Notes: generated by a model not told the origin, from the sequence alone. Positions 9,216 through 23,630 are shown, numbered from the stretch's first letter. The stretch is DNA of 64,000 bases from Haemophilus influenzae (GCF_900475755.1 NZ_LS483411.1:744001-808000), one strand, 5' to 3'. Numbers and translations: made by a program.

Positions 9216-9986
9216 TTAAGATTTCTTCTTGAGTAATTTATCTATTACGCGAGAAACAGCAAAAAAACCAAAAGTTGCAGTTATCATTGTGGCTGCACCA
9301 AACCCGTTTGCGCAATTCATTGTGGCTGAAATTGCACAACCTTCAGTCATTTGTGGAAATATTAAAGGTTGTGTTGAAAATACCGCATCGATACTAAATT
9401 TGCGTTTTGGATTTTGGCTAAAATTGTAATCCTTGCGTAAAACTGACCGCACTTTAGCAAGGAGCGGATCTTGAATGGTTTTACTCAGATCGGCAATTTG
9501 AATTTGGGTTGGATCAGTTTGACCACCAGCACCACCAATAGTAATCACATTAATTTTGTGACGTTTACAATAAGCAATCAGCGACGCTTTAGTTTTCACA
9601 TTGTCAATAGCATCAATTACGTAGTCATAGCCTCGATTGAGGTAATCTGCTTGATTTTCTGGCGAGATAAAATCATCAATAATATTGACGGTACATTCTG
9701 GGTTAATTAATTTTACTCGCTCTGACATCACTTCAGTTTTTAATTTGCCGATTGTGCCGCTCATCGCAGGAAGTTGGCGATTGATATTCGTGACGCAAAT
9801 ATCATCCATATCAATTAATGTGAGTTTGCCAATGCCAGATCGTGCTAAGGCTTCAACAACCCAAGAACCTACGCCGCCAATGCCAATTATGCAAATATGG
9901 GCTTGGCGTAAGTGCGCTAAGCCATCGGGTGTATAAAGTCGTCCAATACCGCCGAAACGTTGTTCGTAATTATCTATTCTAGACAT
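9216..9986 (-). CDS. tcdA: tRNA threonylcarbamoyladenosine dehydratase (ThiF/E1-like)
   Basis: ATP-dependent enzyme that cyclises t6A37 in tRNA to ct6A. The adenylation-domain nucleotide site is GIGGVGSWVVEALARSG (about 35-51) and the following acidic strand is LTLIDMDDICVTNINRQ. The 256 aa length agrees with TcdA (CsdL). The start at 9986 is chosen because its ATG overlaps the mltA stop as TAATG, giving translational coupling. An in-frame ATG 15 bp upstream lies inside mltA. The C-terminus is hydrophobic and could associate with membrane. Confidence 0.93.
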   Translation of the reverse strand: MSRIDNYEQRFGGIGRLYTPDGLAHLRQAHICIIGIGGVGSWVVEALARSGIGKLTLIDMDDICVTNINRQLPAMSGTIGKLKTEVMSERVKLINPECTVNIIDDFISPENQADYLNRGYDYVIDAIDNVKTKASLIAYCKRHKINVITIGGAGGQTDPTQIQIADLSKTIQDPLLAKVRSVLRKDYNFSQNPKRKFSIDAVFSTQPLIFPQMTEGCAISATMNCANGFGAATMITATFGFFAVSRVIDKLLKKKS

Positions 9987-11095
9987 TATTGTAATACCCA
10001 TACTCTACCGTAGTGTTTTGAAAGCCCTGCAATATGTCCTGCTCTAGCACCGATACCACGATATAAGTCAAAGTGATGACCTTTCACTGCACCGCCTACA
10101 TCAAGTGCAACCATTAAGTGTAATTTGTGTGTGCCAAGCCAGTTTCCATTATTATCAATATCTGGTACTTCGACTAAAAGTACAGAGCCAGATGGGATAA
10201 CATTGCGATCTGATGCCACTGAAGCCATTGCTACAAGAGGAACGCCCGCAGAGCCTTTCACTTTGCCACTTGGATCATTTTTAAAGAAGACATAAGCTTC
10301 ATTGCGCTCTAACAAGCTTTGTACACGCGATGGATTACGATTGCCCCACTCTCGAATTGCTTGAATAGACATTTTTTCTTTTGGAATTTCGCCATCTTCC
10401 ACTAATAAACGCCCGATAGCCGTGTAAGGGAAACCATTTTGTCCTGCGTAAGCAAAATAGTTAAGATTGCCATCGCCAAAATCTACATAACCACTGCCTT
10501 GTACCCCAAGTAAAAAGTTTTCCAACATGGAATCGCTATATGCTAACTCTAGTCCTTTCCCCACTAATGCTCCCGCGTAAATTTGCACTCGACTTAGACG
10601 TTTTTTCACAGGCATACGATAAATTGGATTTTTAAATTGACCTTGTGGGGTATGACGAGCATAAAGTATAGGCGAATAATAGCCTGTCATCAGTACATTT
10701 TGATACCCATCAAATCCACGCATAATTTGCGGATGGATATTAAATTGAGTGAGTTCATTAATATTTGCCCCAGAAAGAACCCAATTTGTAATCTTTTCAT
10801 AATTGTCGTAAAAATTGGTGGAAAGTTTACTCGAATAATTTTTTATATTGGAAAGCTGTGTTAAAAAATCGCCTTGATTTATTACCGCACTTTGGTTTTC
10901 TATGTTGGATACAGGCACAAGCGCTGCTTGCTGATAAGTCCGATTGGTATATTTTGCACCGAATTGTTGAGGATCACTACCATTTAAGGTGGTGGGAATC
11001 TGAATGTTTTTTATGTTAGAGGTACAAGACACCAAAAGTGCGGTAATAATTGAGATAGAAAAAGTTTTGAACCAAAATGGTTTACACACCGACAT
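9986..11095 (-). CDS. mltA: Membrane-bound lytic murein transglycosylase A
   Basis: Outer-membrane lipoprotein that cleaves peptidoglycan with 1,6-anhydromuramyl products. The signal peptide ends in lipobox LVSC. The MltA barrel domain contains GYYSPILYARHTPQG, the 3D domain is near the C-terminus, and the catalytic Asp lies in VALDVGGAVKGHHFDLYRG. The 369 aa length is normal. I chose the ATG at 11095 because AGGATTGAAA precedes it and it puts the signal peptide at the N-terminus; an upstream ATG at 11140 lacks a ribosome site. It forms an operon with tcdA. Its product, anhydro-muropeptides, feeds the pathway served by Mpl. Confidence 0.94.
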   Translation of the reverse strand: MSVCKPFWFKTFSISIITALLVSCTSNIKNIQIPTTLNGSDPQQFGAKYTNRTYQQAALVPVSNIENQSAVINQGDFLTQLSNIKNYSSKLSTNFYDNYEKITNWVLSGANINELTQFNIHPQIMRGFDGYQNVLMTGYYSPILYARHTPQGQFKNPIYRMPVKKRLSRVQIYAGALVGKGLELAYSDSMLENFLLGVQGSGYVDFGDGNLNYFAYAGQNGFPYTAIGRLLVEDGEIPKEKMSIQAIREWGNRNPSRVQSLLERNEAYVFFKNDPSGKVKGSAGVPLVAMASVASDRNVIPSGSVLLVEVPDIDNNGNWLGTHKLHLMVALDVGGAVKGHHFDLYRGIGARAGHIAGLSKHYGRVWVLQ

Positions 11096-11281
11096 TTTCA
11101 ATCCTAAAGTAAGCAGAAATAAGGTCGCATACGCTATCAAAATTTACAGAAAACAACCAGTGTTATTTAGTGAAATTGCTTAATAAAACTACACATTGAA
11201 CATTTTATTAACAAACAATTGATAAAGTTTTGTTTAATTCTTGCAATTAAATTTGAAGCGAGTATAGTACGCCTCATCAGA

Positions 11282-11358
11282 CGCGGGGTGGAGCAGCTTG
11301 GTAGCTCGTCGGGCTCATAACCCGAAGGCCGTCGGTTCAAATCCGGCCCCCGCAACCA
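11282..11358 (+). tRNA. Initiator tRNA-fMet (anticodon CAT)
   Basis: 77 nt cloverleaf with the initiator hallmarks: unpaired C1 against A72 (CGCGGGG...CCCCGCA) and three G-C pairs at the base of the anticodon stem (GGGCTCATAACCC). CCA is encoded. Confidence 0.97.
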
Positions 11359-11368
11359 ACAAATTTTG

Positions 11369-11402
11369 AAGCCCTGATTTAGAAAATCAGGGCTTTTCTT
11401 TT
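11369..11402 (+). terminator. Terminator of tRNA-fMet
   Basis: AAGCCCTGATTT and AAATCAGGGCTT form a 12-bp stem followed by TTCTTTTT. Confidence 0.9.
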
Positions 11403-11487
11403 TACAGTTTAACTCGCTATGATGATCTCAATTAGATCATCTTTTTCTATGCTATAATCCCTCAAAATTTTCAAAATCGGTACCTAA

Positions 11488-13623
11488 ATGAAACAATTAT
11501 TTGCAACGACTTCTCGTGGCTTTGAAGAATTATTAAAAGTTGAACTCACTGAACTTGGTGCGCAAGAGGCAAAAGTGGTTCAAGGTGGCGTTCATTATCA
11601 AGCTGATGACGAAACTTTATACCGCACTTTGCTTTGGTCACGCCTTGCTTCACGCATTTTATTTCCTTTGATTGAAACCAAGATTTACAGTGATTTGGAT
11701 CTTTATGCAGCTGTTTCAGGCTTTAATTGGTTAGCGCAATTTGATGAAAGAGTTACATTCTTTGTCGATTTTAATGGAACCAACCAAGAAATTCGTCATA
11801 CTCAATTTGGTGCGATGCGTGTTAAAGATGGAATTGTCGATTACTTTGAACGTCAAGGTAAAACTCGTCCCGATGTAGATAAAATTCAGCCAGACGTGCG
11901 TATCCATGCTTATTTGAATCGTGAAAATTTAGTGATTTCTTTAGATTTAAGTGGGGAAGCATTGCATTTACGAGGCTATCGTGAGGATGCTGGTCAAGCG
12001 CCTTTACGTGAAACTCTAGCGGCGGCAATTGTTCTGCGTTCAGGTTGGCAAGCAGGTTCTCCATTAGTGGATCCAATGTGTGGTTCAGGTACGCTTTTAA
12101 TTGAAGCGGCACAAATGAAAGCCAAAATTGCACCGCAACTTTATCGTTTACATTGGGGATTTGATTTTTGGAAAGCGCATAATCAATCGGCTTGGGAAAA
12201 AGTAAAAAATGAAGCGATTGAGTTAGCAGAAGAAAAACAACGTGAAATTCAACCGCACTTTTATGGATTTGACCTCGATCACCGCGTATTAAAAAAGGCG
12301 CAAAAGAATGCACAAAATGCAGGTGTTTCACATTTAATTAAATGGCAGCAAGGTGATGTTGCAACGTTGAAAAATCCTGGCGTAAATGAAGTCGGTACGG
12401 TTATCTGTAATCCACCTTATGGGGAACGCTTAGGCACAACCCCAGCATTGATCGCGCTCTATTCTGTATTTGGGCAAAGACTTAAAAAAGAATTTTGTGG
12501 TTGGAATGTTTCTGTTTTTAGTAGCGAATCCACATTACTTGATTGTTTGAGAATGCGTGCCAGCCGACAGTTTAAAGCCAAAAATGGCCCATTAGATTGT
12601 GTGCAGAAGAATTATCAAGTTTCAGAACGAAAATCTGACGAAATTACCGCTGAAAATGAACTAGAATTTAACCGCACTTCGGAGGTTGCAACCGATTTTG
12701 CTAATCGATTACAAAAAAATATTAAGAAAATTAGTAAATGGGCAAAGCAACAAGGATTAGACGCTTATCGTTTATATGATGCCGATTTGCCAGAATATAA
12801 TTTAGCCGTTGATCGTTATGCAGATTACATTGTTGTGCAAGAATATGCAGCACCGAAAAATATTGATGAAAATAAAGCACGTCAGCGTTTGTTAGATGCG
12901 GTTACTGCAACTTTGCACGTTACAGGTGTAGAAACGAATAAGTTGATCCTCAAAGTTCGTCAGAAACAAAAAGGTACTAACCAATATGAGAAATTAGCCA
13001 ATAAAGGCGAATACTTTTATGTGAATGAATATGGCGCGCAGCTTTGGGTAAATTTGACAGATTATTTAGACACGGGCTTATTTTTAGATCACCGTTTAAC
13101 AAGAAAAATGATTGGAGCGTTGGCAAAAGGTAAAGATTTCTTGAACTTATTTGCTTATACTGGTTCTGCAACTGTTCACGCTGCCCTTGGTGGTGCTAAA
13201 TCGACAACGACCGTTGATATGTCCAATACTTATCTTAATTGGGCGGAGCAAAATCTTATTTTGAATGATATTGGAGGTAAACAACATAAATTAATTCAAG
13301 CAGATTGCCTTCAATGGTTAGAAAAATGTGATCGTCAATTTGATTTGATATTTGTGGATCCACCGACGTTTTCAAATTCTAAACGTATGGAAGACAGTTG
13401 GGATGTGCAACGAGATCATGTGAAATTAATGCGCAATTTAAAACGAGTTTTGTCGAATAATGGCACAATTGTTTTCTCGAATAATAAACGTGGATTCAAA
13501 ATGAATTTAGTTGCGTTGGAAGAATTAGGTTTAAATGCGGTAGAAATTTCGCATAAAACGTTACCTCTAGATTTTGAACGTAATAAACAAATTCATAATT
13601 GTTGGATGATTCAACATATATAA
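11488..13623 (+). CDS. rlmL: Bifunctional 23S rRNA methyltransferase (m2G2445 and m7G2069)
   Basis: 711 aa fusion enzyme, as in other Gammaproteobacteria where RlmK and RlmL are joined. The N-terminal half has a THUMP domain (about 45-155) followed by a SAM domain with [14 protein letters not shown] and the catalytic-type NPPYGERLG. The C-terminal half has a second SAM domain with [20 protein letters not shown] and [13 protein letters not shown]. It modifies the peptidyl-transferase region of 23S rRNA, a neat neighbour to the rRNA operon that follows, although that proximity need not be functional. Three uptake signals lie inside it (11621, 12252, 12671). Confidence 0.97.
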   Translation: MKQLFATTSRGFEELLKVELTELGAQEAKVVQGGVHYQADDETLYRTLLWSRLASRILFPLIETKIYSDLDLYAAVSGFNWLAQFDERVTFFVDFNGTNQEIRHTQFGAMRVKDGIVDYFERQGKTRPDVDKIQPDVRIHAYLNRENLVISLDLSGEALHLRGYREDAGQAPLRETLAAAIVLRSGWQAGSPLVDPMCGSGTLLIEAAQMKAKIAPQLYRLHWGFDFWKAHNQSAWEKVKNEAIELAEEKQREIQPHFYGFDLDHRVLKKAQKNAQNAGVSHLIKWQQGDVATLKNPGVNEVGTVICNPPYGERLGTTPALIALYSVFGQRLKKEFCGWNVSVFSSESTLLDCLRMRASRQFKAKNGPLDCVQKNYQVSERKSDEITAENELEFNRTSEVATDFANRLQKNIKKISKWAKQQGLDAYRLYDADLPEYNLAVDRYADYIVVQEYAAPKNIDENKARQRLLDAVTATLHVTGVETNKLILKVRQKQKGTNQYEKLANKGEYFYVNEYGAQLWVNLTDYLDTGLFLDHRLTRKMIGALAKGKDFLNLFAYTGSATVHAALGGAKSTTTVDMSNTYLNWAEQNLILNDIGGKQHKLIQADCLQWLEKCDRQFDLIFVDPPTFSNSKRMEDSWDVQRDHVKLMRNLKRVLSNNGTIVFSNNKRGFKMNLVALEELGLNAVEISHKTLPLDFERNKQIHNCWMIQHI

Positions 13624-13718
13624 TAATTTGCCAAGTTGTAAAAATAGTCGAAAAAATAGTGAATTTTAAACAAACTGAATAAAAAACTATCGCTCAAACA
13701 TTTTTTTTCAAAAAGTGC

Positions 13719-13747
13719 TAGACAAGATTTTATTAAATCATTAATAT
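13719..13747 (+). promoter_or_regulatory. rrn: Promoter of the tRNA-rRNA operon
   Basis: TAGACA (13719-13724), a 17-bp spacer and TAATAT (13742-13747), followed by a GC-rich discriminator. There is no room for another promoter between tRNA-Pro and the boxA leader, so this promoter likely drives tRNA-Arg, -His, -Pro and the whole rRNA operon. Confidence 0.7.
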
Positions 13748-13771
13748 ACGCCACCGCAACGACGCAGTAAC

Positions 13772-13848
<77 letters not shown>

Positions 13849-13873
13849 GGTCAGTGCAATAACAACTTTTAAT

Positions 13874-13950
13874 GGTGGCTATAGCTCAGTTGGTAGAGCC
13901 CTGGATTGTGATTCCAGTTGTCGTGGGTTCGAATCCCATTAGCCACCCCA
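13874..13950 (+). tRNA. tRNA-His (anticodon GTG)
   Basis: 77 nt including the extra 5' G of tRNA-His paired with C73; anticodon GTG in ATTGTGATT; CCA encoded. Confidence 0.97.
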
Positions 13951-13971
13951 TCTTATCTTTATAAGATCTGA

Positions 13972-14048
13972 CGGCGAGTAGCGCAGCTTGGTAGCGCAAC
14001 TGGTTTGGGACCAGTGGGTCGTAGGTTCAAATCCTATCTCGCCGACCA
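13972..14048 (+). tRNA. tRNA-Pro (anticodon TGG)
   Basis: 77 nt cloverleaf, acceptor CGGCGAG, anticodon loop TTTGGGA and encoded CCA. It ends nine bases before the rRNA boxA. Confidence 0.97.
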
Positions 14049-14056
14049 CTTTATTT

Positions 14057-14068
14057 TGCTCTTTAACA
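14057..14068 (+). promoter_or_regulatory. rRNA antitermination boxA
   Basis: TGCTCTTTAACA matches the NusB/S10-binding boxA of rRNA leaders and lies about 170 nt before 16S, the standard distance. It sits directly behind tRNA-Pro. Confidence 0.85.
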
Positions 14069-14225
14069 ATATATCAGACAATCTGTGTGGGCACTTGTTG
14101 ATTGACTTGTTTTAAAAATATTTTTTAATTTTGAAGTCTTAATAGGTGCTTAACTGAAAATTCATAATTACTTTTTTAAGTAGTGTTTATTTATAGCTAA
14201 GCAGTATATTGAGCGATTGAACTTG

Positions 14226-15763
<1,538 letters not shown>

Positions 15764-15893
15764 CAGAAGACGAGAGACAGCGAGTGCTCACACAGATTGG
15801 CTGATAGTTGTAGACAAGATTAAAAGCGAAGCGAAAGTAACGTTGAAAATAAACGTTAAAAGATAAAAAGAAGATAGAGTATCTTTAATTGAT

Positions 15894-15969
15894 GTCCCCA
15901 TCGTCTAGAGGCCTAGGACATCGCCCTTTCACGGCGGTAACCGGGGTTCGAATCCCCGTGGGGACGCCA
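15894..15969 (+). tRNA. tRNA-Glu (anticodon TTC), 16S-23S spacer
   Basis: 76 nt cloverleaf, acceptor GTCCCCA/TGGGGAC, anticodon loop CTTTCAC and encoded CCA. This is the tRNA-Glu class of spacer, as opposed to Ile-Ala spacers. Confidence 0.97.
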
Positions 15970-15999
15970 ATTAAAGATAACTTTGTTAGATTATCTTGT

Positions 16000-16011
16000 T
16001 GTTCTTTAAAA
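16000..16011 (+). promoter_or_regulatory. Second boxA in the 16S-23S spacer
   Basis: TGTTCTTTAAAA resembles boxA and lies in the usual place after the spacer tRNA, about 230 nt before 23S. Confidence 0.7.
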
Positions 16012-16239
16012 AATTGGAAACAAGCTGAAAACAAGAGATTTTCGAGAGAAAGTCTGAGTAGGCAAGACAGGAAAGTGAGAGGAGGGAACTGAGAAGGAAA
16101 CTCTAAAAACAAAACCTGTTTTGCATAAAATCTTGATTGAACAAAAGCAATCAAGTGTTTAGTTGAATGAAAATACGCATCAAATTGACCGTACTTTGAA
16201 GTGAAAACTTAAAGTGATTGAAAACATTTGAGGTTGTAT

Positions 16240-19137
<2,898 letters not shown>

Positions 19138-19334
19138 TACAACGCTCAAGTGTTTTTGAGAAAAGAGCGAAAGAGAAGAGTAGACAAACAACTTAAATAT
19201 AGAAGACTTAATAGAAAGGAAAAATAGAAAGAAAATCGAGTTCAGCTTGTTGCCGATAAGAAGAAGAGAGACGAAAAGCGAAAAAAGTGAAGTCGTAAAA
19301 GAGAAGAAACAAAGAGAGAAGTTATTAAAGAATT

Positions 19335-19452
19335 ATCCCGGCGGCGATAGTGCGGTGGAACCACCTGAGACCATACCGAACTCAGAAGTGAAACGCTGTA
19401 ATGCCGATGGTAGTGTGGGGTTTCCCCATGTGAGAGTAGGGCACCGCCGGGT
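19335..19452 (+). rRNA. rrf: 5S ribosomal RNA
   Basis: About 118 nt; terminal stem CCCGGCGG/CCGCCGGG and the conserved internal CCGAACTCAGAAGTGAAACG are present. Exact ends estimated. Confidence 0.95.
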
Positions 19453-19488
19453 TATCAAATAAAAATCTAAATCACATAAAAAAAGAAG

Positions 19489-19516
19489 AACCCCAGTCGA
19501 AAGGCTGGGGTTTTTT
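19489..19516 (+). terminator. Terminator of the rRNA operon
   Basis: AACCCCAGTC-GAAA-GGCTGGGGTT: a 10-bp stem closed by a GAAA tetraloop, then TTTTTT. Confidence 0.95.
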
Positions 19517-19653
19517 CTATCTTTAAATTTTAAAAAATTAGTAGAACACTCTTTGTGTCTGCCGATATCTCAATAGCAATACTGGGCAGGGATACCTCTT
19601 ATCCTTACATCAGTACCTTATTTACTAAGATAGAATAAAAAATAATCAATTTG

Positions 19654-19671
19654 CTCTCATTATAATGAGAG
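19654..19671. promoter_or_regulatory. 18-bp perfect palindrome, possible Fur-type operator
   Basis: CTCTCATTATAATGAGAG is an exact palindrome with a TCATTATAATGA core reminiscent of Fur operators. It lies 42 bp before the HutZ-like gene and the heme-receptor pseudogene, where iron control would be expected. Fur binding is inference. Confidence 0.4.
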
Positions 19672-19672
19672 T

Positions 19673-19696
19673 GTTTATTCCTGTAAAGGAATAAAC
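19673..19696. repeat. 9-bp inverted repeat in the leader
   Basis: GTTTATTCC and GGAATAAAC separated by six bases, immediately behind the 18-bp palindrome. It could form a leader hairpin or a second operator; no function is assigned. Confidence 0.5.
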
Positions 19697-19712
19697 AAAC
19701 ATCTTGTAAATA

Positions 19713-19988
19713 ATGAACTTAAATCAGGAGAAAAGTGTACGTCGTTTATCTTTTGATGCGGTTGCGCGTGTTGTCGAGAGAGAAAGTGAAGAATGGCATT
19801 CTGGCGTTGAGGCACTCAAAGCAAGACATGGTGCATTAATGGATGAATTGTCTCGGATGAAAGATTTTCATTTGTTTAGTTTCAAACCCTCACAAGGGTT
19901 ATTTGTAAAAGGTTTTGGTCAAGCTTTCCAAGTGAGTAATGATGATTTAGTGAGCTTTGTTTACTTGGTTGAAGGACACCAAGAATAA
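19713..19988 (+). CDS. Short HutZ/HugZ C-terminal-domain-like protein
   Basis: A 91 aa protein whose C-terminal half ([11 protein letters not shown], then [14 protein letters not shown]) resembles the end of heme-utilisation proteins of the HutZ/HugZ group; compare [10 protein letters not shown] and [14 protein letters not shown] in the full-length hutZ at 44.6-45.3 kb. The N-terminal FMN/heme-binding barrel is missing, so it is either a fragment or a small dedicated family. It lies 41 bp upstream of, and presumably in operon with, the heme receptor pseudogene. The ribosome site is weak (AAATA before ATG). It may be non-functional now that the receptor is broken. Confidence 0.6.
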   Translation: MNLNQEKSVRRLSFDAVARVVERESEEWHSGVEALKARHGALMDELSRMKDFHLFSFKPSQGLFVKGFGQAFQVSNDDLVSFVYLVEGHQE

Positions 19989-20029
19989 GTTTTGTCAACT
20001 TTTTAGGGTATTTACGTGAGGTTAGGAAA

Positions 20030-22920
20030 ATGCGTACAACAACAGTAAAATTTTCTGCAATTACATTAGCATTATTGAGTTATTGTGGGGTCATTTTGGC
20101 GGATAGTCATCAAGAGACGACTGAACTTGATACGATTACCGTTTCTTCTCAACAAGGTGAGATGAATATTAAAGAGAAAAAAGTCGGTGAAACTGTGAAA
20201 ACGGCGAGTCAATTGAAACGCCAGCAAGTACAGGATAGTCGTGATCTTGTGCGCTATGAAACCGGAGTGACTGTGGTAGAAGCTGGACGTTTTGGTTCGA
20301 GCGGTTATGCCATTCGTGGTGTGGATGAGAACCGAGTGGCAATTACAGTAGATGGCTTACATCAAGCAGAAACCCTTTCTTCTCAAGGCTTTAAAGAATT
20401 ATTCGAAGGTTACGGCAATTTTAACAATACCCGAAATAGTGTGGAAATTGAGACGTTGAAAGTCGCTAAAATCGCGAAAGGTGCTGATTCTGTAAAAGTA
20501 GGTAGTGGTTCTTTGGGAGGCGCTGTACTTTTTGAAACAAAAGATGCCAGAGATTTCCTGACTGAAAAAGATTGGCATATCGGCTATAAAGCGGGCTACT
20601 CAACGGCAGATAATCAGGGATTAAATGCTGTGACTCTTGCAGGTCGCTATCAAATGTTTGATGCATTGATTATGCATTCTAAGCGACATGGACATGAATT
20701 AGAAAATTATGACTAAAATGGCAGAGATATTCAAGGGAAAGAAAGAGAAAAAGCGGATCCTTATACAATTACGAAAGAAAGTACATTAGTGAAATTCTCT
20801 TTTTCGCCAACAGAAAATCATCGTTTTACAGTCGCTTCTGATACTTATCTTCAGCATTCCTGCGGACATGATCTTTCATATAATCTTGTTGCAACAACAT
20901 ATATTCAGTTAGATGAGAAAGAATCTCGTCATGCAAATGATTTGACAAAACGTAAAAATGTTTCTTTTACTTATGAAAACTATAGCATAACTCCATTTTG
21001 GGATACGCTAAAATTGAGTTATTCACAACAAAAGATCAGAACAAGAGCAAGAACAGAAGATTATTGTGATGGTAATGAAAAATGTGATTCTTATAAAAAT
21101 CCATTAGGGCTTCAGTTGAAAGATGGCAAAATTGTTGATCCAGAGGGAAATAAGATTACTTTAAAAGGAACAGGATTTAATACAGAAATAGTTGATAAAA
21201 ATGGTAACCCATTTCCTACGACATCTGGTACTAATAATGCAGCATTTAGTAATAATATTCAGTTAGGACCTAAAGAATTTTGGTTAGATTGTTCTCTTTT
21301 TGATTGTACTCAGCCATTTACTGTTTATAACTATTAAAATGGTCAATATACGCCAAAACAAGTTGAGTTATCTGAAGAAATCACTGTCAATGGTAAATTA
21401 TATAAAACAGCTAAAGAAGAAAGAGGTGTTAGGAACTATTTAATTTTACCTAATTCAAAAGGTTATTTACCATATGATTACAAAGAAAGAGATCTTGATT
21501 CAAATACAAAACAAATCAAATCAATTTGGATTTAACAAAAACATTTTCGACTTTTAATATAGAAAATGAATTATTATACGGTGCCATTTATTCACGTACA
21601 GAGAAGAAAATGGTTAATAAAGCAGGTTACGATGGGAGAAATCCTACATGGTGGGCTGATAGAATTTTAGGGAATAGTACGAATTGTAACTATAATGGAC
21701 TGAAATGTCCTCGTCATGAACCTTTAACTTCTTTCTTAATTCCAGTAGAAGCGACAACCAAGTCTCTATATTTTTCAGATAATATCAAATTACACAACAT
21801 GTTGAGTGTAGATTTAGGTTATCGTTATGACGATATTAAATATCAACCAGAATATATTCCTGGTGTAACACCTAAAATTGCAGATGATATGGTGAAAGGT
21901 ATTTTTATTCCATTACCTAAAGGAGAAAAAGTTAAAATAGGAAATTATGAAACAACAAAAGCATTGACCCCAGAACAAATTCGTAAGAATGCGGAGGAAA
22001 ATATTGCTTATATTGCACAAGAAAAACGCTTTAAGAAACATTCTTATTCTCTTGGTGCAACGTTCGATCCTCTGAATTTTTTACGAGTACAAGTAAAATA
22101 TTCAAAAGGGTTTAGAGCCCCGACTTCAGATGAACTTTATTTTACCTTTAAGCATCCAGATTTTACGATTTTACCGAACCCCGTGTTGAAACCAGAGGAA
22201 GCAAAAAATCAAGAGATTGCATTAACAGTGCACGATAATTGGGGATTTGTTAGCACAAGTGTTTTCCAAACAAAGTATCGTCATTTTATTGATTTAGCGT
22301 ATTTAGGTCCAAGAAATTTATCTAATTCTGTAGGTGGTCAAGCACAAGCAAGAGATTTCCAAGTCTATCAGAATGTAAACGTAGATCGCGCAAAAGTGAA
22401 AGGCGTTGAGATTAATTCTCGCTTGAATATTGGTTATTTCTTTGAGAAGTTAGATGGTTTTAATTTAAGTTATAAATTTACTTATCAAAGAGGACGTTTA
22501 GATGGTAATAGACCAATGAATGCAATTCAACCAAAAACCTCTGTTATTGGATTAGGGTATGATCATAAAGAGCAGATATTTGGTGCAGACTTATATGTAA
22601 CCCATGTTAGTGCGGAGAAAGCTAAAGATACTTATAATATGTTTTATAAGGAACAAGGTTATAAAGACAGTGCAATTAGATGGCGTAGTGATGACTATAC
22701 GTTGGTTGATTTTGTTACTTATGTAAAACCAGTTAAAAATGTGACTTTACAGTTTGGTGTATATAACTTGACTGACCGTAAATATTTAACTTGGGAGTCT
22801 GCTCGTTCAATTAAGCCATTTGGGACAAGTAACTTGATTAATCAACAAACAGGTGCAGGTATTAATCGTTTTTATTCACCAGGTAGAAACTATAAATTGA
22901 GTGCAGAAATTACGTTTTAA
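20030..22920 (+). pseudogene. hup: Hup-type TonB-dependent heme receptor, disrupted
   Basis: A signal peptide ([20 protein letters not shown]), TonB box region (DTITVSS), plug domain ([20 protein letters not shown]) and beta-barrel ending in KLSAEITF are all present, spanning about 963 codons, the size of Hup/Hgp receptors of H. influenzae. The reading frame is broken three times: an in-frame TAA at 20714, a second in-frame TAA at 21335, and a frameshift at 21512-21521 caused by a tandem CAAAT duplication that leads to a stop at 21533. Removing one CAAAT copy restores KQINLDLTK. There are no CCAA repeats, so it is not an hgp phase-variable gene. A normal function would be uptake of heme and heme-protein complexes. 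Confidence 0.85.
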
Positions 22921-22930
22921 TTAAACTAGA

Positions 22931-22960
22931 GAAAGCCTGTTTAGCAGGCTTTCTTTTTTT
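22931..22960 (+). terminator. Terminator after the hup pseudogene
   Basis: GAAAGCCTG-TTTAG-CAGGCTTTC: 9-bp stem followed by TTTTTTT. Confidence 0.9.
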
Positions 22961-23098
22961 GCTCAAAGTTTACGGTGAGTTTTTATAAAGATTTTATTGC
23001 TTTTATCCTCATCAATGCTAAAATTCATACTCCTTGTCGTGGCTGAATTAGAGATCGGCTAGCGATGTATGTTTAACTTAATTTTTAGGAGTTATCAA

Positions 23099-23368
23099 AT
23101 GTCTCTAAGTACGGAAAAAAAAGCAGCAATCGTTGCTGAGTTTGGTCGTGATGCAAAAGATACTGGTTCATCAGAAGTGCAAATCGCTTTATTAACTGCA
23201 CAAATCAACCATTTACAAGCTCACTTTGCTGAACATAAAAAAGATCACCATGGTCGTCGTGGTTTATTGCGTATGGTTTCTCGTCGTCGTAAACTTTTAG
23301 ATTATTTAAAACGTACTAATCTTGAGCTTTACACTTCAACTATCGCTCGTTTAGGTTTACGTCGCTAA
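23099..23368 (+). CDS. rpsO: 30S ribosomal protein S15
   Basis: 89 aa primary 16S-binding protein of the platform of the small subunit. The family segments [18 protein letters not shown] and [21 protein letters not shown] are intact. The ATG at 23099 is the start because AGGAG lies 8 bases before it and the protein then begins [10 protein letters not shown] as in other S15 proteins; an upstream ATG at 23069 would add ten unrelated residues. In other bacteria S15 represses its own translation through its leader. pnp is not adjacent here. Confidence 0.98.
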   Translation: MSLSTEKKAAIVAEFGRDAKDTGSSEVQIALLTAQINHLQAHFAEHKKDHHGRRGLLRMVSRRRKLLDYLKRTNLELYTSTIARLGLRR

Positions 23369-23396
23369 TTTCGATTAGGATATATACCCTAAAAAA

Positions 23397-23421
23397 GCCC
23401 TCAATATTGAGGGCTTTTTTT
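23397..23421 (+). terminator. Terminator of rpsO
   Basis: AGCCCTCAATATTGAGGGCT, an almost uninterrupted stem, then TTTTTT. Confidence 0.9.
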
Positions 23422-23455
23422 GTTATCTTGTATTAATAAAATTTTTATAAAAGTC

Positions 23456-23489
23456 ACCGCACTTTTCTGGAGTTAAATGTAAGTGCGGT
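23456..23489. repeat. Inverted pair of uptake signals
   Basis: ACCGCACTT (23456-23464) and AAGTGCGGT (23481-23489) separated by 16 bp. Too widely spaced for a tight terminator, but it follows the rpsO terminator and faces the mrp fragment. Confidence 0.85.
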
Positions 23490-23504
23490 CGATTTTAGCA
23501 AATT

Positions 23505-23630
23505 TTATTTCACTTCCTTAAACATGATCTCACTTGGAATTACTGAACCTTGCCAGTAAAGTTCTGAGGCAACTTTTTCGGCTAATTGCATAAACGATTG
23601 GGCAATATCGCTTTCAGGTGCGGCGACAAC
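23505..23630 (-). pseudogene. 3' fragment of mrp/apbC (Fe-S carrier ATPase)
   Basis: Minus-strand reading gives about 41 residues ending in a TAA, including SFMQLAEKV and LYWQGSVIPSEIMFKEV. This matches the conserved C-terminus of Mrp/ApbC (QLA..V...LYWQG.VIP.EI.F). Everything upstream, including the P-loop, is absent: at 23630 the similarity stops and rRNA-like sequence begins. It is a dead fragment, presumably left by rearrangement. Confidence 0.8.

Noticed and set aside
11822..12331. 169-codon minus-strand frame inside rlmL
   Set aside because: It is a shadow of the plus-strand coding frame, with no ribosome site or family resemblance.
20030..22920. Phase-variable hgp hemoglobin receptor
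   Set aside because: No CCAA repeat tract near the 5' end; the lesions are stops and a single pentanucleotide duplication.
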